Assembly: GCA_009782785.1 (NCBI GenBank) | Contig: WRIJ01000001.1 | Span: forward strand, 1 to 64,000 | Source: Propionibacteriaceae bacterium | GTDB lineage: Bacteria; Actinomycetota; Actinomycetes; Propionibacteriales; Propionibacteriaceae | DNA length: 64,000 nucleotides | Reading direction: 5' to 3' | In this document: one piece after another, positions 32,038-41,821 of the stretch | Numbering within the stretch: position 1 is the stretch's first letter | Layout of the letters: each line of letters begins with the position of its first letter | The notes under the pieces: model-generated | Told to the model about the DNA's origin: nothing | Database searches by the model: none | Seen by the model: only the letters and a program-made list of their open reading frames with translations | Position numbers and translations under genes: made by a program

Positions 32038-32712
32038 ATGAACGAGTCCAACACTGTTGTCCCCGTGGTTAACATTCCTAACGCTTTGACCGTCCTTCGT
32101 TTGGCCATGGTTCCACTGTTTGCTTGGATGCTTCTCTCCCATCCGGATAACATCACATGGCGGTGGATGACTACAGCAGTCTTTATCGTGGCCCTGCTCA
32201 CAGATCTGGCAGATGGAGCTATCGCTCGACGAAAGAATCTCATCACGAACTTTGGCAAGCTCTGGGATCCTATCGCCGACAAAGCAATAACAGGCATGGC
32301 CATGATCGGGTTGTCGATCATTGGAGAACTATGGTGGTGGGTGACCATTGTGATCCTCATTCGTGAATGGGGCATCACCATCATGCGCTTCCTCATCGTC
32401 AAATACGGTGTACAAGCTGCTGACCGACTGGGCAAGATGAAGACCTTCTTCCAGACCATCGCCTTGGTCGGTCTGCTTGCTCCGTTTATCTTCCATATGG
32501 AAGAGCTTGTTTCTGGCCCATGGTATATGGTTTGCTTTTTCCTGCATTGGCTCGCGATCATTGCTATGGCTATTGCACTGACACTGACCATTGTCTCGGG
32601 GGTGAACTATGTTTTAGGCGCTTGGAGACTGCGTCAAAACTACCTGGCTACACATCCCCAGGATTCCTCACCCCCCGATAGTGGAGTCAAGAAAAACTCT
32701 GACGATCAGTGA
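32038..32712 (+). CDS. pgsA: CDP-diacylglycerol-glycerol-3-phosphate phosphatidyltransferase
   Basis: A 224-residue membrane enzyme making phosphatidylglycerol phosphate. The CDP-alcohol transferase motif D-x2-DG-x2-AR-x8-G-x3-D-x3-D is complete in DLADGAIARRKNLITNFGKLWDPIAD. There are about four to six helices. It begins NIPNALTVLRLAMVP, typical of PgsA. It lies between rimO and clgR; cinA, often present after pgsA in actinobacteria, is missing. No clear ribosome binding site precedes ATG 32038. Confidence 0.93.
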   Translation: MNESNTVVPVVNIPNALTVLRLAMVPLFAWMLLSHPDNITWRWMTTAVFIVALLTDLADGAIARRKNLITNFGKLWDPIADKAITGMAMIGLSIIGELWWWVTIVILIREWGITIMRFLIVKYGVQAADRLGKMKTFFQTIALVGLLAPFIFHMEELVSGPWYMVCFFLHWLAIIAMAIALTLTIVSGVNYVLGAWRLRQNYLATHPQDSSPPDSGVKKNSDDQ

Positions 32713-32721
32713 CATGGACTT

Positions 32722-32731
32722 CCCCTAGGGG
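32722..32731. promoter_or_regulatory. Palindrome CCCCTAGGGG in the clgR promoter
   Basis: A perfect 10-bp palindrome lies where the -35 region of the clgR promoter would be (its -10 is at 32748). ClgR is known to regulate itself in other actinobacteria, so this may be an operator, although it does not match the published C. glutamicum box as I remember it. Confidence 0.3.
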
Positions 32732-32747
32732 TGATGTATCTCCACGG

Positions 32748-32753
32748 TAGAAT
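32748..32753 (+). promoter_or_regulatory. -10 element of a likely leaderless clgR transcript
   Basis: TAGAAT ends 6 nt before ATG 32760, with no Shine-Dalgarno sequence. Confidence 0.55.
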
Positions 32754-32759
32754 AGTGTC

Positions 32760-33047
32760 ATGGCCCATCCGCGTACCTATCTTCTTCGAGAAGCCATGGG
32801 CGAAACCATTCGAGATCTTCGAATTCACCAGGGGCGAACTCTGCGAGAGGTCTCCCAAGAAGCTCAAGTCTCTTTAGGGTATCTTTCTGAGATTGAGCGC
32901 GGCCAGAAGGAAGCCTCCTCTGAGGTCCTCTCTTCTATTGCTGAGGCCTTTTCACTCACTCTCGGAGAGCTCATCTCACAGGTCGCCACCACTGCGCTGG
33001 CCCACGAATCTGAGGCTGTCATCTTTCTTCCACGACTGGCGGCTTGA
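32760..33047 (+). CDS. clgR: ClgR-like XRE-family transcriptional regulator
   Basis: A 95-residue DNA-binding protein. The helix-turn-helix spans ~15-70: MGETIRDLRIHQGRTLREVSQEAQVSLGYLSEIERGQKEASSEVLSSIAEAF. Size, sequence and position between pgsA and recA match ClgR, which activates clp protease and stress genes. The C-terminal tail is hydrophobic, consistent with proteolytic control seen in ClgR. It ends in TGATG, coupled to the DUF3046 gene. Confidence 0.88.
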   Translation: MAHPRTYLLREAMGETIRDLRIHQGRTLREVSQEAQVSLGYLSEIERGQKEASSEVLSSIAEAFSLTLGELISQVATTALAHESEAVIFLPRLAA

Positions 33048-33241
33048 TGCGCGAAGCAGAACTTTGGACACGACTCAATGATGTGTTGGGCTGCGATTAT
33101 GCCCCAGCATGGGCAGATTTAGTGGTCATGGCCGATCTTGGTGGGCGGGTAGTCAACGAAGCGATCCAAGCCGGGATTCCCTATAAATCGATCTGGTTGG
33201 CTGTGTGTTCTCAACTTGAATTGCCGGAGAACCTGCGCTGA
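33047..33241 (+). CDS. DUF3046 small protein
   Basis: A 64-residue protein, MREAELWTRLNDVLG..., of the DUF3046 family, which is found only in actinobacteria and usually just before recA. Conserved ADLVVMADLGGRVVNEAIQAGIPYKSIW lies in the middle. Function unknown. ATG 33047 overlaps the clgR stop; the track start TTG 33044 adds one Met. Confidence 0.85.
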   Translation: MREAELWTRLNDVLGCDYAPAWADLVVMADLGGRVVNEAIQAGIPYKSIWLAVCSQLELPENLR

Positions 33242-33273
33242 TACCTCGACACGCCGGAACACCGCCGCGTATT

Positions 33274-33287
33274 CGAACAGGTGTTCG
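33274..33287. promoter_or_regulatory. LexA (SOS) box upstream of recA
   Basis: CGAACAGGTGTTCG is a perfect CGAAC-N4-GTTCG palindrome, the Gram-positive/actinobacterial LexA site. It lies 101 nt before the recA start and indicates SOS control of recA and recX. Confidence 0.9.
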
Positions 33288-33387
33288 CTAGTATGGGCAA
33301 AGAGTTATCCACAGATAGGATCTCCCAGAGCAAAATGTCAGAGGTGGGTCCTATGGTTTACCTAGACGACCAAAAGAAAGGTACGAG

Positions 33388-34428
33388 ATGGCAGCCACTG
33401 ATCGTGAGAAGGCCCTGGAAGCAGCGCTCGCTCAAATTGAGAAACAACACGGTAAAGGGTCCGTGATGAAGCTGGGGGAGAGAACCCAGCAGGCCATTGA
33501 AGTTATTCCCACTGGGTCCATTGCTTTGGATATTGCTCTAGGGATCGGTGGAATACCTCGCGGGCGCATCGTAGAAATCTACGGTCCCGAGTCTTCAGGA
33601 AAGACAACATTAGCTCTGCACATGATTGCCCATGCTCAACAGCTGGGCGGGATCTGTGCCTTCATTGACGCCGAGCATGCCCTCGACCCTGACTATGCTG
33701 CACGACTGGGAGTCAAGACTGAAGAGCTCCTCATCTCCCAACCTGACAATGGGGAACAGGCTCTGGAAATCGCTGATACCTTGGTTCGATCTGGAGCTTT
33801 AGCTTTGTTAGTCATTGATTCTGTGGCTGCTTTGACTCCACGAGCGGAAATCGAAGGCGAAATGGGTGATTCCCATGTTGGTTTGCAAGCCAGGCTCATG
33901 AGCCAAGCCTTGCGCAAGATGGCTGGAGGTTTGGCGAATGCCAAGACAACAGCTATCTTTATCAATCAATTGCGCGAGAAGATCGGTGTCATGTTCGGAT
34001 CACCGGAGACCACCACTGGTGGACGGGCCTTGAAATTCTATTCCTCCGTGCGTCTGGATGTTCGTCGCATTGAAGCCTTGAAGGATGGCACTGATGCCGT
34101 CGGTAATAGAACTCGGGTGAAGGTGGTGAAGAACAAGGTGGCTCCTCCCTTCAAACAAGCCGAGTTCGACATCCTGTATGGGGAAGGAATATCTCGCGAA
34201 GGTGGCTTGATTGACTTAGGTGTTGAGGCAGAGATCATCAGAAAGGCTGGTAGCTGGTTCACCTACGATGGTGAACAGCTAGGCCAGGGTAAAGAGAATG
34301 TGCGAGGTTACTTAAAATCGCATCCAGAGATTGCATTGGAGATCGAAGAAAAGATTCTCTCGTCTTTCGGTGTTCGACAGGCGGTTCCCCAGGGAGTTGA
34401 TCCAGCAACTGGAGAAGTGAGTTTCTAG
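33388..34428 (+). CDS. recA: Recombinase RecA
   Basis: The 346-residue recombinase for homologous recombination and SOS induction. Walker A is [13 protein letters not shown], Walker [11 protein letters not shown], and the ATPase/DNA loops include [45 protein letters not shown]. No intein is present. AAGAAAGG precedes ATG 33388. A LexA box lies upstream, and recX starts on its stop codon (TAGTG overlap). Confidence 0.98.
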   Translation: MAATDREKALEAALAQIEKQHGKGSVMKLGERTQQAIEVIPTGSIALDIALGIGGIPRGRIVEIYGPESSGKTTLALHMIAHAQQLGGICAFIDAEHALDPDYAARLGVKTEELLISQPDNGEQALEIADTLVRSGALALLVIDSVAALTPRAEIEGEMGDSHVGLQARLMSQALRKMAGGLANAKTTAIFINQLREKIGVMFGSPETTTGGRALKFYSSVRLDVRRIEALKDGTDAVGNRTRVKVVKNKVAPPFKQAEFDILYGEGISREGGLIDLGVEAEIIRKAGSWFTYDGEQLGQGKENVRGYLKSHPEIALEIEEKILSSFGVRQAVPQGVDPATGEVSF

Positions 34429-34922
34429 TGTCGAAGCTCACCGACGGTGATCAGGCACATCAGATTGCACTTCGACGTCTGAGTGTTCGCGCACGGTCTT
34501 GTGGAGAGCTTCGCCAGGATTTAATTGACCGCCATGTTGAGGAAAGCCTTGCTGACCAAATTGTTGAACGATGTCTGAGGGCAGGGCTGCTCGATGACAA
34601 GAAATTCGCAGAATCATGGGTGAGTTCTCGCCAGAGAACTAGGTCTATGTCAGCGAAGAATCTACGCAGGGAACTGTCAGCAAAACAGGTGTCTGAGGAC
34701 ATCATCACTGAGGCGATAGCCGGTGGCGAAGATGACATCGTCCTTGCCCTCGATTTTGCAAGGCGCAGAGTCAGTTCCCTGCACCGTTATGACCAAGAGA
34801 CTAAAACTCGACGATTGTCAGGGCAGTTAGAAAGGCGTGGATTCTCCTACTCCGTGATTCGACAAGCTCTCGAGGCTGTTCTTGATGAGCCGGAGATTGG
34901 TATTCTCGACACCGATGAATAA
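34428..34922 (+). CDS. recX: Regulatory protein RecX
   Basis: A 164-residue modulator that binds RecA filaments and limits their activity. It contains repeated three-helix units, visible in [55 protein letters not shown]. It starts with GTG 34428 overlapping the recA stop, so the proteins are made together. The end overlaps miaB by 8 nt. Confidence 0.93.
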   Translation: MSKLTDGDQAHQIALRRLSVRARSCGELRQDLIDRHVEESLADQIVERCLRAGLLDDKKFAESWVSSRQRTRSMSAKNLRRELSAKQVSEDIITEAIAGGEDDIVLALDFARRRVSSLHRYDQETKTRRLSGQLERRGFSYSVIRQALEAVLDEPEIGILDTDE

Positions 34923-36342
34923 ACCACACACCTACCAAGTCATTACCTATGGCTGCCAGATGAATGCTCACGATTCCGAGAGGATTGCGGGTCTCCTTGA
35001 TGAAGCCGGGTACCAGCCAGTGGACGAGGGCAAAGATGCAGATATCATTGTCTTTAACACCTGTTCAGTCAGAGAGAATGCTGACAATCGCCTCTATGGA
35101 AACCTGGGACACCTAGCACCGCTCAAGGCAGCCAACCCTGCTATGCAGATTGCTGTGGGCGGATGTATGGCCCAAAAGGACAAGGATCTGGTGATCTCCA
35201 AAGCGCCATGGGTTGACGTGGTGTTCGGCACCCACAACATTGCTCACCTCCCAGCCCTCTTAGATCAAGCTCGCAGCGAAAAGTCTCCCCAGGTTGAGAT
35301 ACTCGATTCACTGGTGACCTTTCCATCCAACCTTCCCACGCGTAGGCAATCTGCCTATAGCGCTTGGGTGACCATTTCAGTGGGGTGTAACAACACCTGC
35401 ACCTTCTGCATCGTGCCCACGGTGCGAGGTAAAGAACTTGATCGCGAAGAAGAAGACATTGTCGGTGAGGTAACAGCGCTCGTTGGTCAAGGAGTCCAAG
35501 AGGTGACCTTGCTGGGTCAAAATGTGAATACCTATGGGGTGGGTAGTGGTCAACCAGATGCCTTTGCGCGATTACTGAGGACTGTGGGCAGTGTGGAAGG
35601 GCTGCAGCGTCTGCGTTTCGCATCCCCACACCCGGCGTACTTCACCGATTCTGTCATCGCTGCTATGGCCGAAACCCCTACTGTGATGCCCAGTTTACAT
35701 ATGCCGTTACAATCAGGTTCTGATGAAGTTTTAAAGAAGATGCGTCGAGCCTATCGCCGTGATCGCTTCATGGACATCATCGCATCAGTGCGCGCCGCTC
35801 TACCCGATGCTGCAGTGACGACCGATGTGATCGTGGGGTTTCCAGGTGAAACAGAACAAGACTTTGAAGCGACCCTCGATATCGTACGCCAAGCACGTTT
35901 CTCGGGAGCCTTCACATTTTTGTATTCACCACGACCAGGTACCGTTGCCGCCACCATGGAGAATCAAGTTCCCCCTGAGGTCGCCCAAGGTCGCTACACC
36001 CAATTGGTGGAATTGCTTGATGAGATTGCCTGGCAGGAGAACAAAACCCTTGTTGGCCACAAGGTGGAGATACTTTTTGCCACGGGTGAGGGTCGCAAGG
36101 ACGAATCGACTCAGCGAATCTCTGGACGAGCGCGAGATAATCGCCTCGTGCACGTGCAACTGCCTCGCCAAGGTGAGATTCCACGCCCCGGTGATCTTGC
36201 TACGACCACTATCACCTATGGTGCTCCCCATCACCTTCTCGCTGATTCTCCCCTAGAAAACTTGATTCGCACTCCAGGCGGGGATGCTTGGGAGTCACTC
36301 CACCAACGAGACGGATCCAGTGCTGCGATCCGCAGTGGGTGA
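34915..36342 (+). CDS. miaB: tRNA-2-methylthio-N6-dimethylallyladenosine synthase MiaB
   Basis: A 475-residue radical SAM methylthiotransferase modifying A37 of tRNAs. The UPF0004 domain has [17 protein letters not shown] and [13 protein letters not shown], the radical SAM motif is [11 protein letters not shown], and a TRAM domain lies near the end (~385-450). I choose ATG 34915, giving [14 protein letters not shown], over the track start inside recX. It is the last member of the recA-recX-miaB group. Confidence 0.95.
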   Translation: MNKPHTYQVITYGCQMNAHDSERIAGLLDEAGYQPVDEGKDADIIVFNTCSVRENADNRLYGNLGHLAPLKAANPAMQIAVGGCMAQKDKDLVISKAPWVDVVFGTHNIAHLPALLDQARSEKSPQVEILDSLVTFPSNLPTRRQSAYSAWVTISVGCNNTCTFCIVPTVRGKELDREEEDIVGEVTALVGQGVQEVTLLGQNVNTYGVGSGQPDAFARLLRTVGSVEGLQRLRFASPHPAYFTDSVIAAMAETPTVMPSLHMPLQSGSDEVLKKMRRAYRRDRFMDIIASVRAALPDAAVTTDVIVGFPGETEQDFEATLDIVRQARFSGAFTFLYSPRPGTVAATMENQVPPEVAQGRYTQLVELLDEIAWQENKTLVGHKVEILFATGEGRKDESTQRISGRARDNRLVHVQLPRQGEIPRPGDLATTTITYGAPHHLLADSPLENLIRTPGGDAWESLHQRDGSSAAIRSG

Positions 36343-36344
36343 CC

Positions 36345-39300
36345 ATGGGCAACCCCGGTCAATCGAAGCACGCAGGGAAGGCCTCTGACCGGTTGGCATG
36401 CTTTTCTGCCCCAACAAGGACGTGGTTCACCCAAGAATTGGGGGATCCGACACCGGTACAATCCGACACCTGGGAACAGATCCAACAAGGCAAGCACGCC
36501 CTCGTCATTGCTCCCACGGGCTCAGGAAAGACTCTAGCGGCCTTCCTCCACGCCATCGACACCTTGTTGACCACACCCAGTACAACACCTGGAGTGAAAG
36601 TTCTCTACATCTCTCCGCTGAAGGCCCTGGGTGCTGATGTCGAGCGCAACCTTCATATCCCCTTGCAAGGGATCAAAGACTTGGCAACCCAGATGGGCAC
36701 ACCGACCCATCAGGTCCGTGTTGGAGTGCGCAGTGGTGACACCCCGCAGGCGCAACGCCGAGCTATGGTGATCCATCCACCAGAGATACTGATTACCACC
36801 CCTGAGTCTTTGTTCCTCATGTTGTCCTCCCAAGCCTCAAAAATCCTGACCGGTCTTCACACGGTGATCGTTGATGAGGTTCACTATCTTGCAGGAACCA
36901 AACGTGGAGTGCACCTGGGTGTCAGCCTTGAACGTTTAGAGGAACTCAGCGATGTCGGTGGGTTTCAAAGGATTGGTCTTTCAGCCACGGTGAGACCGGC
37001 ACAAAATGTTGCAAGATTTCTTGTCGGCCCACATCGCGAGGTATCGGTGGTGGAACCAGGAACACCCAAACAGTTCGAATTGGACGTACGGGTGGTCGTT
37101 GACGATATGACGCAATTGCCCAGGAGGGTAGAGGACAGTTCACATGACGACACCCAACCAGACAGAGCAGGGTCTATCTGGCCATTTATTGAAGAAGAGA
37201 TCCTAGAACTCATTGTTCACAGTCGTTCTACGATATGTTTCTGCCACTCCCGAGCTGTCGCTGAGCGCCTGAGTCGCAACCTTCAACAGCTTTACAACAC
37301 CAAGAATCCTGATGATAGTGACACAGTCATTGCACGCACCCACCACGGGTCCTTGTCGGCGGCGGTGCGAGAAGAAGTGGAGGAAGCCCTCAAAGCGGGA
37401 AGCCTGCCGTGCGTGGTGGCGACAAGCACCCTAGAATTGGGCATCGATATGGGGGATGTTGATCTTGTCATTCAAGTAGGTTCCCCCAGCAGCGTTTCTT
37501 CGGGTCTTCAAAGAATTGGTCGAGGAGGCCACCAGGTTGACGCTATCTCTCGGGGTGTGATCTTTCCCTTGTCACAAGCAGATTTGTTGACAACTGCGGT
37601 GGTGGTCGAGCAAATGGCCGCAGGAGACATTGAAGAAATCACACCCATCACGAACCCACTCGATGTCTTGTCCCAGCACTTGGTCTCCATGTGCTTAGAT
37701 CAGCCACAGAAACCAGAGAAATTACTGGATATCCTTCACCGTACAGATAGTTTTGCCCATCTCAGCCGACAGGTGTTGGATGACTGCCTCAACATGCTGA
37801 CCGGTGTCTATCCTAGTGACGATTTCGTCGAACTTCGCCCCCGATTAACCTGGGATGAAACGACCAAGATGCTGAGCGCTCGACCAGGTGCTCGCAGACT
37901 GGTCACTACCTCAGGTGGGACTATTCCTGATCGCGGCCTCTACCCAGTGTTCATGGACACCACTGGCGATACTAAGACATCTGGCAGGGCAACCAGCACC
38001 AGAGTGGGGGAACTTGATGAAGAAATGGTGTACGAAACCCGCATAGGTGAAGTTGTTACCCTCGGAAGCAGTTCGTGGCGGATCACTGACATCACTGCGC
38101 ACCACGTCCTGGTCTCTCCCGCTCCAGGACAGCTAGGAAAGATGCCCTTCTGGAAGGGCGATGATTCACTGTCACGATCAGCTCGCCTTGGTCAAGGAGT
38201 TCAGCAGTTAGTCGAACTCTTAGGGGAAACAACTGATGATAGGTCCGTCGGTGAGCGGGCGAAAGAAAACTCTACCCAGACTCAACTCACTGCCCTCAAT
38301 CGTCGTGCCCAAGATAATCTCCGCGACTATGTCCATTCTCAACGTCAGGTGACGGGCGTACTTCCAGGGGGAACAACCATCGTTATCGAGCGCCACCGTG
38401 ATGAGATGGGGGCTTGGCGAATCTGTGTCCACTGCCCCTTAGGCAGGGATGTGACAAGACCGTGGGCCATGGTGATCCGTGACCGACTTCGTTCAGCTTA
38501 TGGGATAGCACGCGGTGAGGAAATCCCTGTCCTAGCAACCGACGATGGACTCCTGATCAGGTTGGGAGAAATTGAAGATCCTTCCTTTGCCCACTTGTTG
38601 ACCTGCGACGTGAACGATCTTGAGACAATCGTAGGACGCCAGACTCAGCATTCGTCGATGTTTGCTGCTCATTTTCGTCACTGTGCAGCTCGCGCTTTGC
38701 TGCTCCCGCGCCGAGACCCGCACAAGCGAATGCCTCTGTGGCAGCAGAAATTACGATCCCACCATCTCCATTCTGTTGCCGTGCAATATGAAAACTTCCC
38801 CATCATGGTTGAGACATTACGCGAATGCCTCTTTGATGTGTTCGACCTGCCAACATTAGCCACACTCTTCACAGGCATCCTTACCCGGCGCGTACGTCTC
38901 ATAGAAGTGGAAACCCAGACCCCTTCGCCGTTTGCCTCGTCGATGTTGTTTGGTTACATCGGTGATTTCATGTACGACACCGATCAACCCATAGCAGAAA
39001 GAATGACTGCTGCCCACAGCGTTGATCCAGCGCTAGTCGCCAGTCTTCTTGGTGACTCCAGTGGGGAATTACTTGATCCCCAGGCAGTGGAACGCTATGA
39101 GGAGAACCAGCAGTTTCTTAGCCACCGTGTCACCTCACTCGAGGCCCTGTGGGACATGGTGAGAATCTTGGGGCCATTGACTCACCAAGAGTGTTCGGAT
39201 CGTAGTGGAGATGAGTCCCCCCAGTGGATTGATGAACTGCTGGCCACGAGGCGAATTATCCAGGTCAATCGAGGCCCCCACAGTTTTCTTGTCGTCAACC

Positions 39301-40787
39301 AAGACCGGTCAATACTGGAGAACCTCGACGATGAACTCTCTGTGAAAAGACTCGTCAAACGCTGGGTACGTACTCACGGTGTGACCCATCCGCACACCCT
39401 TGCCCAACGCTACGACCTTGACAATGACCTAGTGCGTTCAGTCCTAGAAAGCCTGGTCGAAGCCGGTGAACTTAGTCGAGGGCATTTTGTTTTAGCCCAT
39501 GAGATTCACTATGCGACGAAGGAGGCTCTTGCCTCCATACGCCAGCGCCATATAGCTGGTCTGCGTGCAAGTATTCGTCCAGTGAGCGAAGCGACCTATG
39601 GTTGTTTCCTCAACTCCTGGCATGAGGTGGATTCCCCCGGATGCGGGGTGGACGCTCTCCTTGGCGCAGTCGAACGCCTGGCAGGATACCGACTTCCTGC
39701 TTCAATGGTGGAGTCGGTCATTCTTCCTTCCCGAGTGGTGGACTATACCCCAGCCATGCTTGACCACGTGCTCTCCACTGGGGAAGTGACATGGATGGGC
39801 CAGGGGAGAGCAAGCTCACATGATGGTTGGGTTTCTTTATGGCCAGGGGATGTGGGCCACCTCTTAGAGGTTCATCCACACGACCTGTCTGACGATGCTG
39901 GGAAGATTCTCGACCACCTGAGCGGTGGGGGAGCATGGAGCGTGGAGGCTCTTGGTGAGCGCGTAGACTCCAGTGGCGTGGTCGAGGCACTGAGCGAACT
40001 GACCTGGGCGGGGTTAGTGACCTGTGATAACTTCAACCTGGTACGTACCCTCGTGACGCCGCGTCTAGGTCCCACGACTCGCGTGGCACCCCAACCCCGC
40101 ACAGTGATCCGATTGAGACCTCACCCCACGCGGCACCATGGGCGCTGGATGATAAGCCCAGTCTTCTCGGGGGAACCATCACAGCGACTAATTCAGGTAG
40201 CAGAACTCGAACTAGGCAGATATGGGGTATTGACCAAAGGCAGTGTTCTCTCAGAAACGATGTCACCAAGTTACCCCGACATGTACACGGTCCTCTCAGC
40301 TATGGAGACCGCAGGAGCAGTACGGCGAGGATATTTCATCACATCTCTTGGGCCAGCCCAATTCGCTCTCCCCGGTGTTGTTGATCGTTTGAGGGATACC
40401 ACCACATCGCCGATGGTTCTCCTCGCGGCTTGTGACCCAGCAAACCCCTGGGGAGCTGGATTGTCATGGCCACCATCGCTTGGGCACCAACCAACGCGCA
40501 AAGCCGGTGCGATGGTCGTACTCACCGATGGATACCCCGTGATCTATCTGGAGAAAGGAGCCAAAAGCGTAGTGAGTTTTGGAGATGATCTTGATCAGAT
40601 CACCCGTGCCCTCACGATAGTTGGCCAGTGGATTGATCAGGGGAGACTGGGGCAGATCACGTTGACCAAGATTAATTCTTCCCCCAGTTTTGATGTACGC
40701 TCCTGGCATGCTCCCTTGGAGCGTGCAGGATTCGTCATGGTCCCTGCAGGTTTTAGGCGTCGAATCAGCTCAGAGAATCTCAGTTAA
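36345..40787 (+). CDS. lhr: Large ATP-dependent helicase Lhr
   Basis: A 1480-residue superfamily 2 helicase with roles in DNA repair in mycobacteria. The motor domains occupy ~25-430, with the Q-motif region TPVQSDTWEQI, Walker A APTGSGKTLAAF, motif II VDEVHYL, SATV, and motif VI QRIGRGGH. The Lhr-specific winged-helix and beta domains follow, then a long C-terminal region (~860-1480), as in the full-length mycobacterial Lhr. ATG 36345 starts 3 nt after miaB; the track start is inside miaB. The end overlaps the convergent methyltransferase by 8 nt. Confidence 0.94.
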   Translation: MGNPGQSKHAGKASDRLACFSAPTRTWFTQELGDPTPVQSDTWEQIQQGKHALVIAPTGSGKTLAAFLHAIDTLLTTPSTTPGVKVLYISPLKALGADVERNLHIPLQGIKDLATQMGTPTHQVRVGVRSGDTPQAQRRAMVIHPPEILITTPESLFLMLSSQASKILTGLHTVIVDEVHYLAGTKRGVHLGVSLERLEELSDVGGFQRIGLSATVRPAQNVARFLVGPHREVSVVEPGTPKQFELDVRVVVDDMTQLPRRVEDSSHDDTQPDRAGSIWPFIEEEILELIVHSRSTICFCHSRAVAERLSRNLQQLYNTKNPDDSDTVIARTHHGSLSAAVREEVEEALKAGSLPCVVATSTLELGIDMGDVDLVIQVGSPSSVSSGLQRIGRGGHQVDAISRGVIFPLSQADLLTTAVVVEQMAAGDIEEITPITNPLDVLSQHLVSMCLDQPQKPEKLLDILHRTDSFAHLSRQVLDDCLNMLTGVYPSDDFVELRPRLTWDETTKMLSARPGARRLVTTSGGTIPDRGLYPVFMDTTGDTKTSGRATSTRVGELDEEMVYETRIGEVVTLGSSSWRITDITAHHVLVSPAPGQLGKMPFWKGDDSLSRSARLGQGVQQLVELLGETTDDRSVGERAKENSTQTQLTALNRRAQDNLRDYVHSQRQVTGVLPGGTTIVIERHRDEMGAWRICVHCPLGRDVTRPWAMVIRDRLRSAYGIARGEEIPVLATDDGLLIRLGEIEDPSFAHLLTCDVNDLETIVGRQTQHSSMFAAHFRHCAARALLLPRRDPHKRMPLWQQKLRSHHLHSVAVQYENFPIMVETLRECLFDVFDLPTLATLFTGILTRRVRLIEVETQTPSPFASSMLFGYIGDFMYDTDQPIAERMTAAHSVDPALVASLLGDSSGELLDPQAVERYEENQQFLSHRVTSLEALWDMVRILGPLTHQECSDRSGDESPQWIDELLATRRIIQVNRGPHSFLVVNQDRSILENLDDELSVKRLVKRWVRTHGVTHPHTLAQRYDLDNDLVRSVLESLVEAGELSRGHFVLAHEIHYATKEALASIRQRHIAGLRASIRPVSEATYGCFLNSWHEVDSPGCGVDALLGAVERLAGYRLPASMVESVILPSRVVDYTPAMLDHVLSTGEVTWMGQGRASSHDGWVSLWPGDVGHLLEVHPHDLSDDAGKILDHLSGGGAWSVEALGERVDSSGVVEALSELTWAGLVTCDNFNLVRTLVTPRLGPTTRVAPQPRTVIRLRPHPTRHHGRWMISPVFSGEPSQRLIQVAELELGRYGVLTKGSVLSETMSPSYPDMYTVLSAMETAGAVRRGYFITSLGPAQFALPGVVDRLRDTTTSPMVLLAACDPANPWGAGLSWPPSLGHQPTRKAGAMVVLTDGYPVIYLEKGAKSVVSFGDDLDQITRALTIVGQWIDQGRLGQITLTKINSSPSFDVRSWHAPLERAGFVMVPAGFRRRISSENLS

Positions 40788-41421
40788 GCTTCGTACACAT
40801 CAGTAAGCCATCACCGACAGGCACCAGAGCGTGGTGAATGTTCTCCATCGTCTGTACGGCGTCCAAGGTATCTCGCATCACCATGGTTGCATCCCAGGTG
40901 TTGCTGGGATCACTCACAGTGCCGTTTAACAGCACATGATAGAGAATAACCATCCCACCAGGTCGAATCAGTTTCAACCCTTCTTCGAGATACTCTGGAT
41001 AGTGCATGTTGTCGGCATCCACGAACACCAGGTCATAACCTCCCGCCCTCAGCTTGGGTAGGACTTTCACCGCGTCACCGGCGATGAGTCGAGTTCTCTG
41101 TGGTGGGTATCCCGCAGCTGACAGGGCAAGGCGAGCTGCTTGTTGGTGTTCAGATTCATGATCGACTGAGGTCAATTGTCCGTCGTCAGCCAATCCCGCC
41201 ATGAGTCCCAGGGTTGCTACCCCTGCACCCGTACCTACTTCAACAATGGCCCGAGCTTGGAGGGTGGCTCCCACGACAGTCAGCAAGGCAGCCGTCGCAG
41301 GGGTGACTGGTTCTAGCCCGAGTTCTAGAGAGGTGCGGCGAGCCTCGGCCATGACTGGAGTTTCGAGAGGGAAACCTTCGACGAATTCATGAAGAGTCGC
41401 CATATATGCTGATGATTCCAC
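40780..41421 (-). CDS. SAM-dependent O-methyltransferase (CCoAOMT-like)
   Basis: A 213-residue class I methyltransferase resembling mycobacterial Rv1220c. The SAM site is IVEVGTGAGVATLGLMAGL; LTSVDHESEHQQAARLALSAAG and YDLVFVDADNMHYPEYLEEGL complete the fold and the metal site. The substrate is unknown. GTG 41421 is kept because TAGGGT lies 6 nt upstream, suggesting a leaderless message; ATG 41403 is an alternative. Confidence 0.85.
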   Translation of the reverse strand: MESSAYMATLHEFVEGFPLETPVMAEARRTSLELGLEPVTPATAALLTVVGATLQARAIVEVGTGAGVATLGLMAGLADDGQLTSVDHESEHQQAARLALSAAGYPPQRTRLIAGDAVKVLPKLRAGGYDLVFVDADNMHYPEYLEEGLKLIRPGGMVILYHVLLNGTVSDPSNTWDATMVMRDTLDAVQTMENIHHALVPVGDGLLMCTKLN

Positions 41422-41427
41422 AGGTCC

Positions 41428-41433
41428 ACCCTA
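41428..41433 (-). promoter_or_regulatory. -10 element of a likely leaderless methyltransferase transcript
   Basis: On the minus strand TAGGGT is followed by GGACCT and GTG 41421, a 6-nt spacing without a ribosome binding site. Confidence 0.5.
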
Positions 41434-41528
41434 GACCACATTGGACACCAAGAGCTGAAGCACACCAGAGAATAGATTGAGTTTCATGAGAAGATAGGAC
41501 CATCAAGGAATTCGCTGAAGGGAGCGAT

Positions 41529-41819
41529 GTGTCGTTAACCACCAAGGACGTTGCGCGATTGGCTGATCTTGCGCGGCTAGACCTCAGCGAAGAAGAATTG
41601 ACTACCTTTGCTACCCAGCTCGACGTCATTTTGGATGCGGTAGCAAGTGTCTCGCATGTCGCACAACAAGATATTGAACCAAGTTCACATGTGGTGGCAT
41701 TGAACAATGTATGGCGCGAAGACGTCGTGACACCATCACTTCCCCAGGACAGTGTTCTGGCGATGGCACCCGCTTCCCAAGAGGGACGTTTTCGTGTCCC
41801 AAAGATTTTAGGGGAGTAG
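41529..41819 (+). CDS. gatC: Glutamyl-tRNA(Gln) amidotransferase subunit C
   Basis: A 96-residue subunit that stabilises the GatCAB amidotransferase. [36 protein letters not shown] is the typical N-terminal helix pair. It starts with GTG 41529 after GGGAGCG. The gene is followed 2 nt later by gatA. The complex amidates Glu-tRNA(Gln), and possibly Asp-tRNA(Asn). Confidence 0.95.
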   Translation: MSLTTKDVARLADLARLDLSEEELTTFATQLDVILDAVASVSHVAQQDIEPSSHVVALNNVWREDVVTPSLPQDSVLAMAPASQEGRFRVPKILGE

Positions 41820-41821
41820 GA

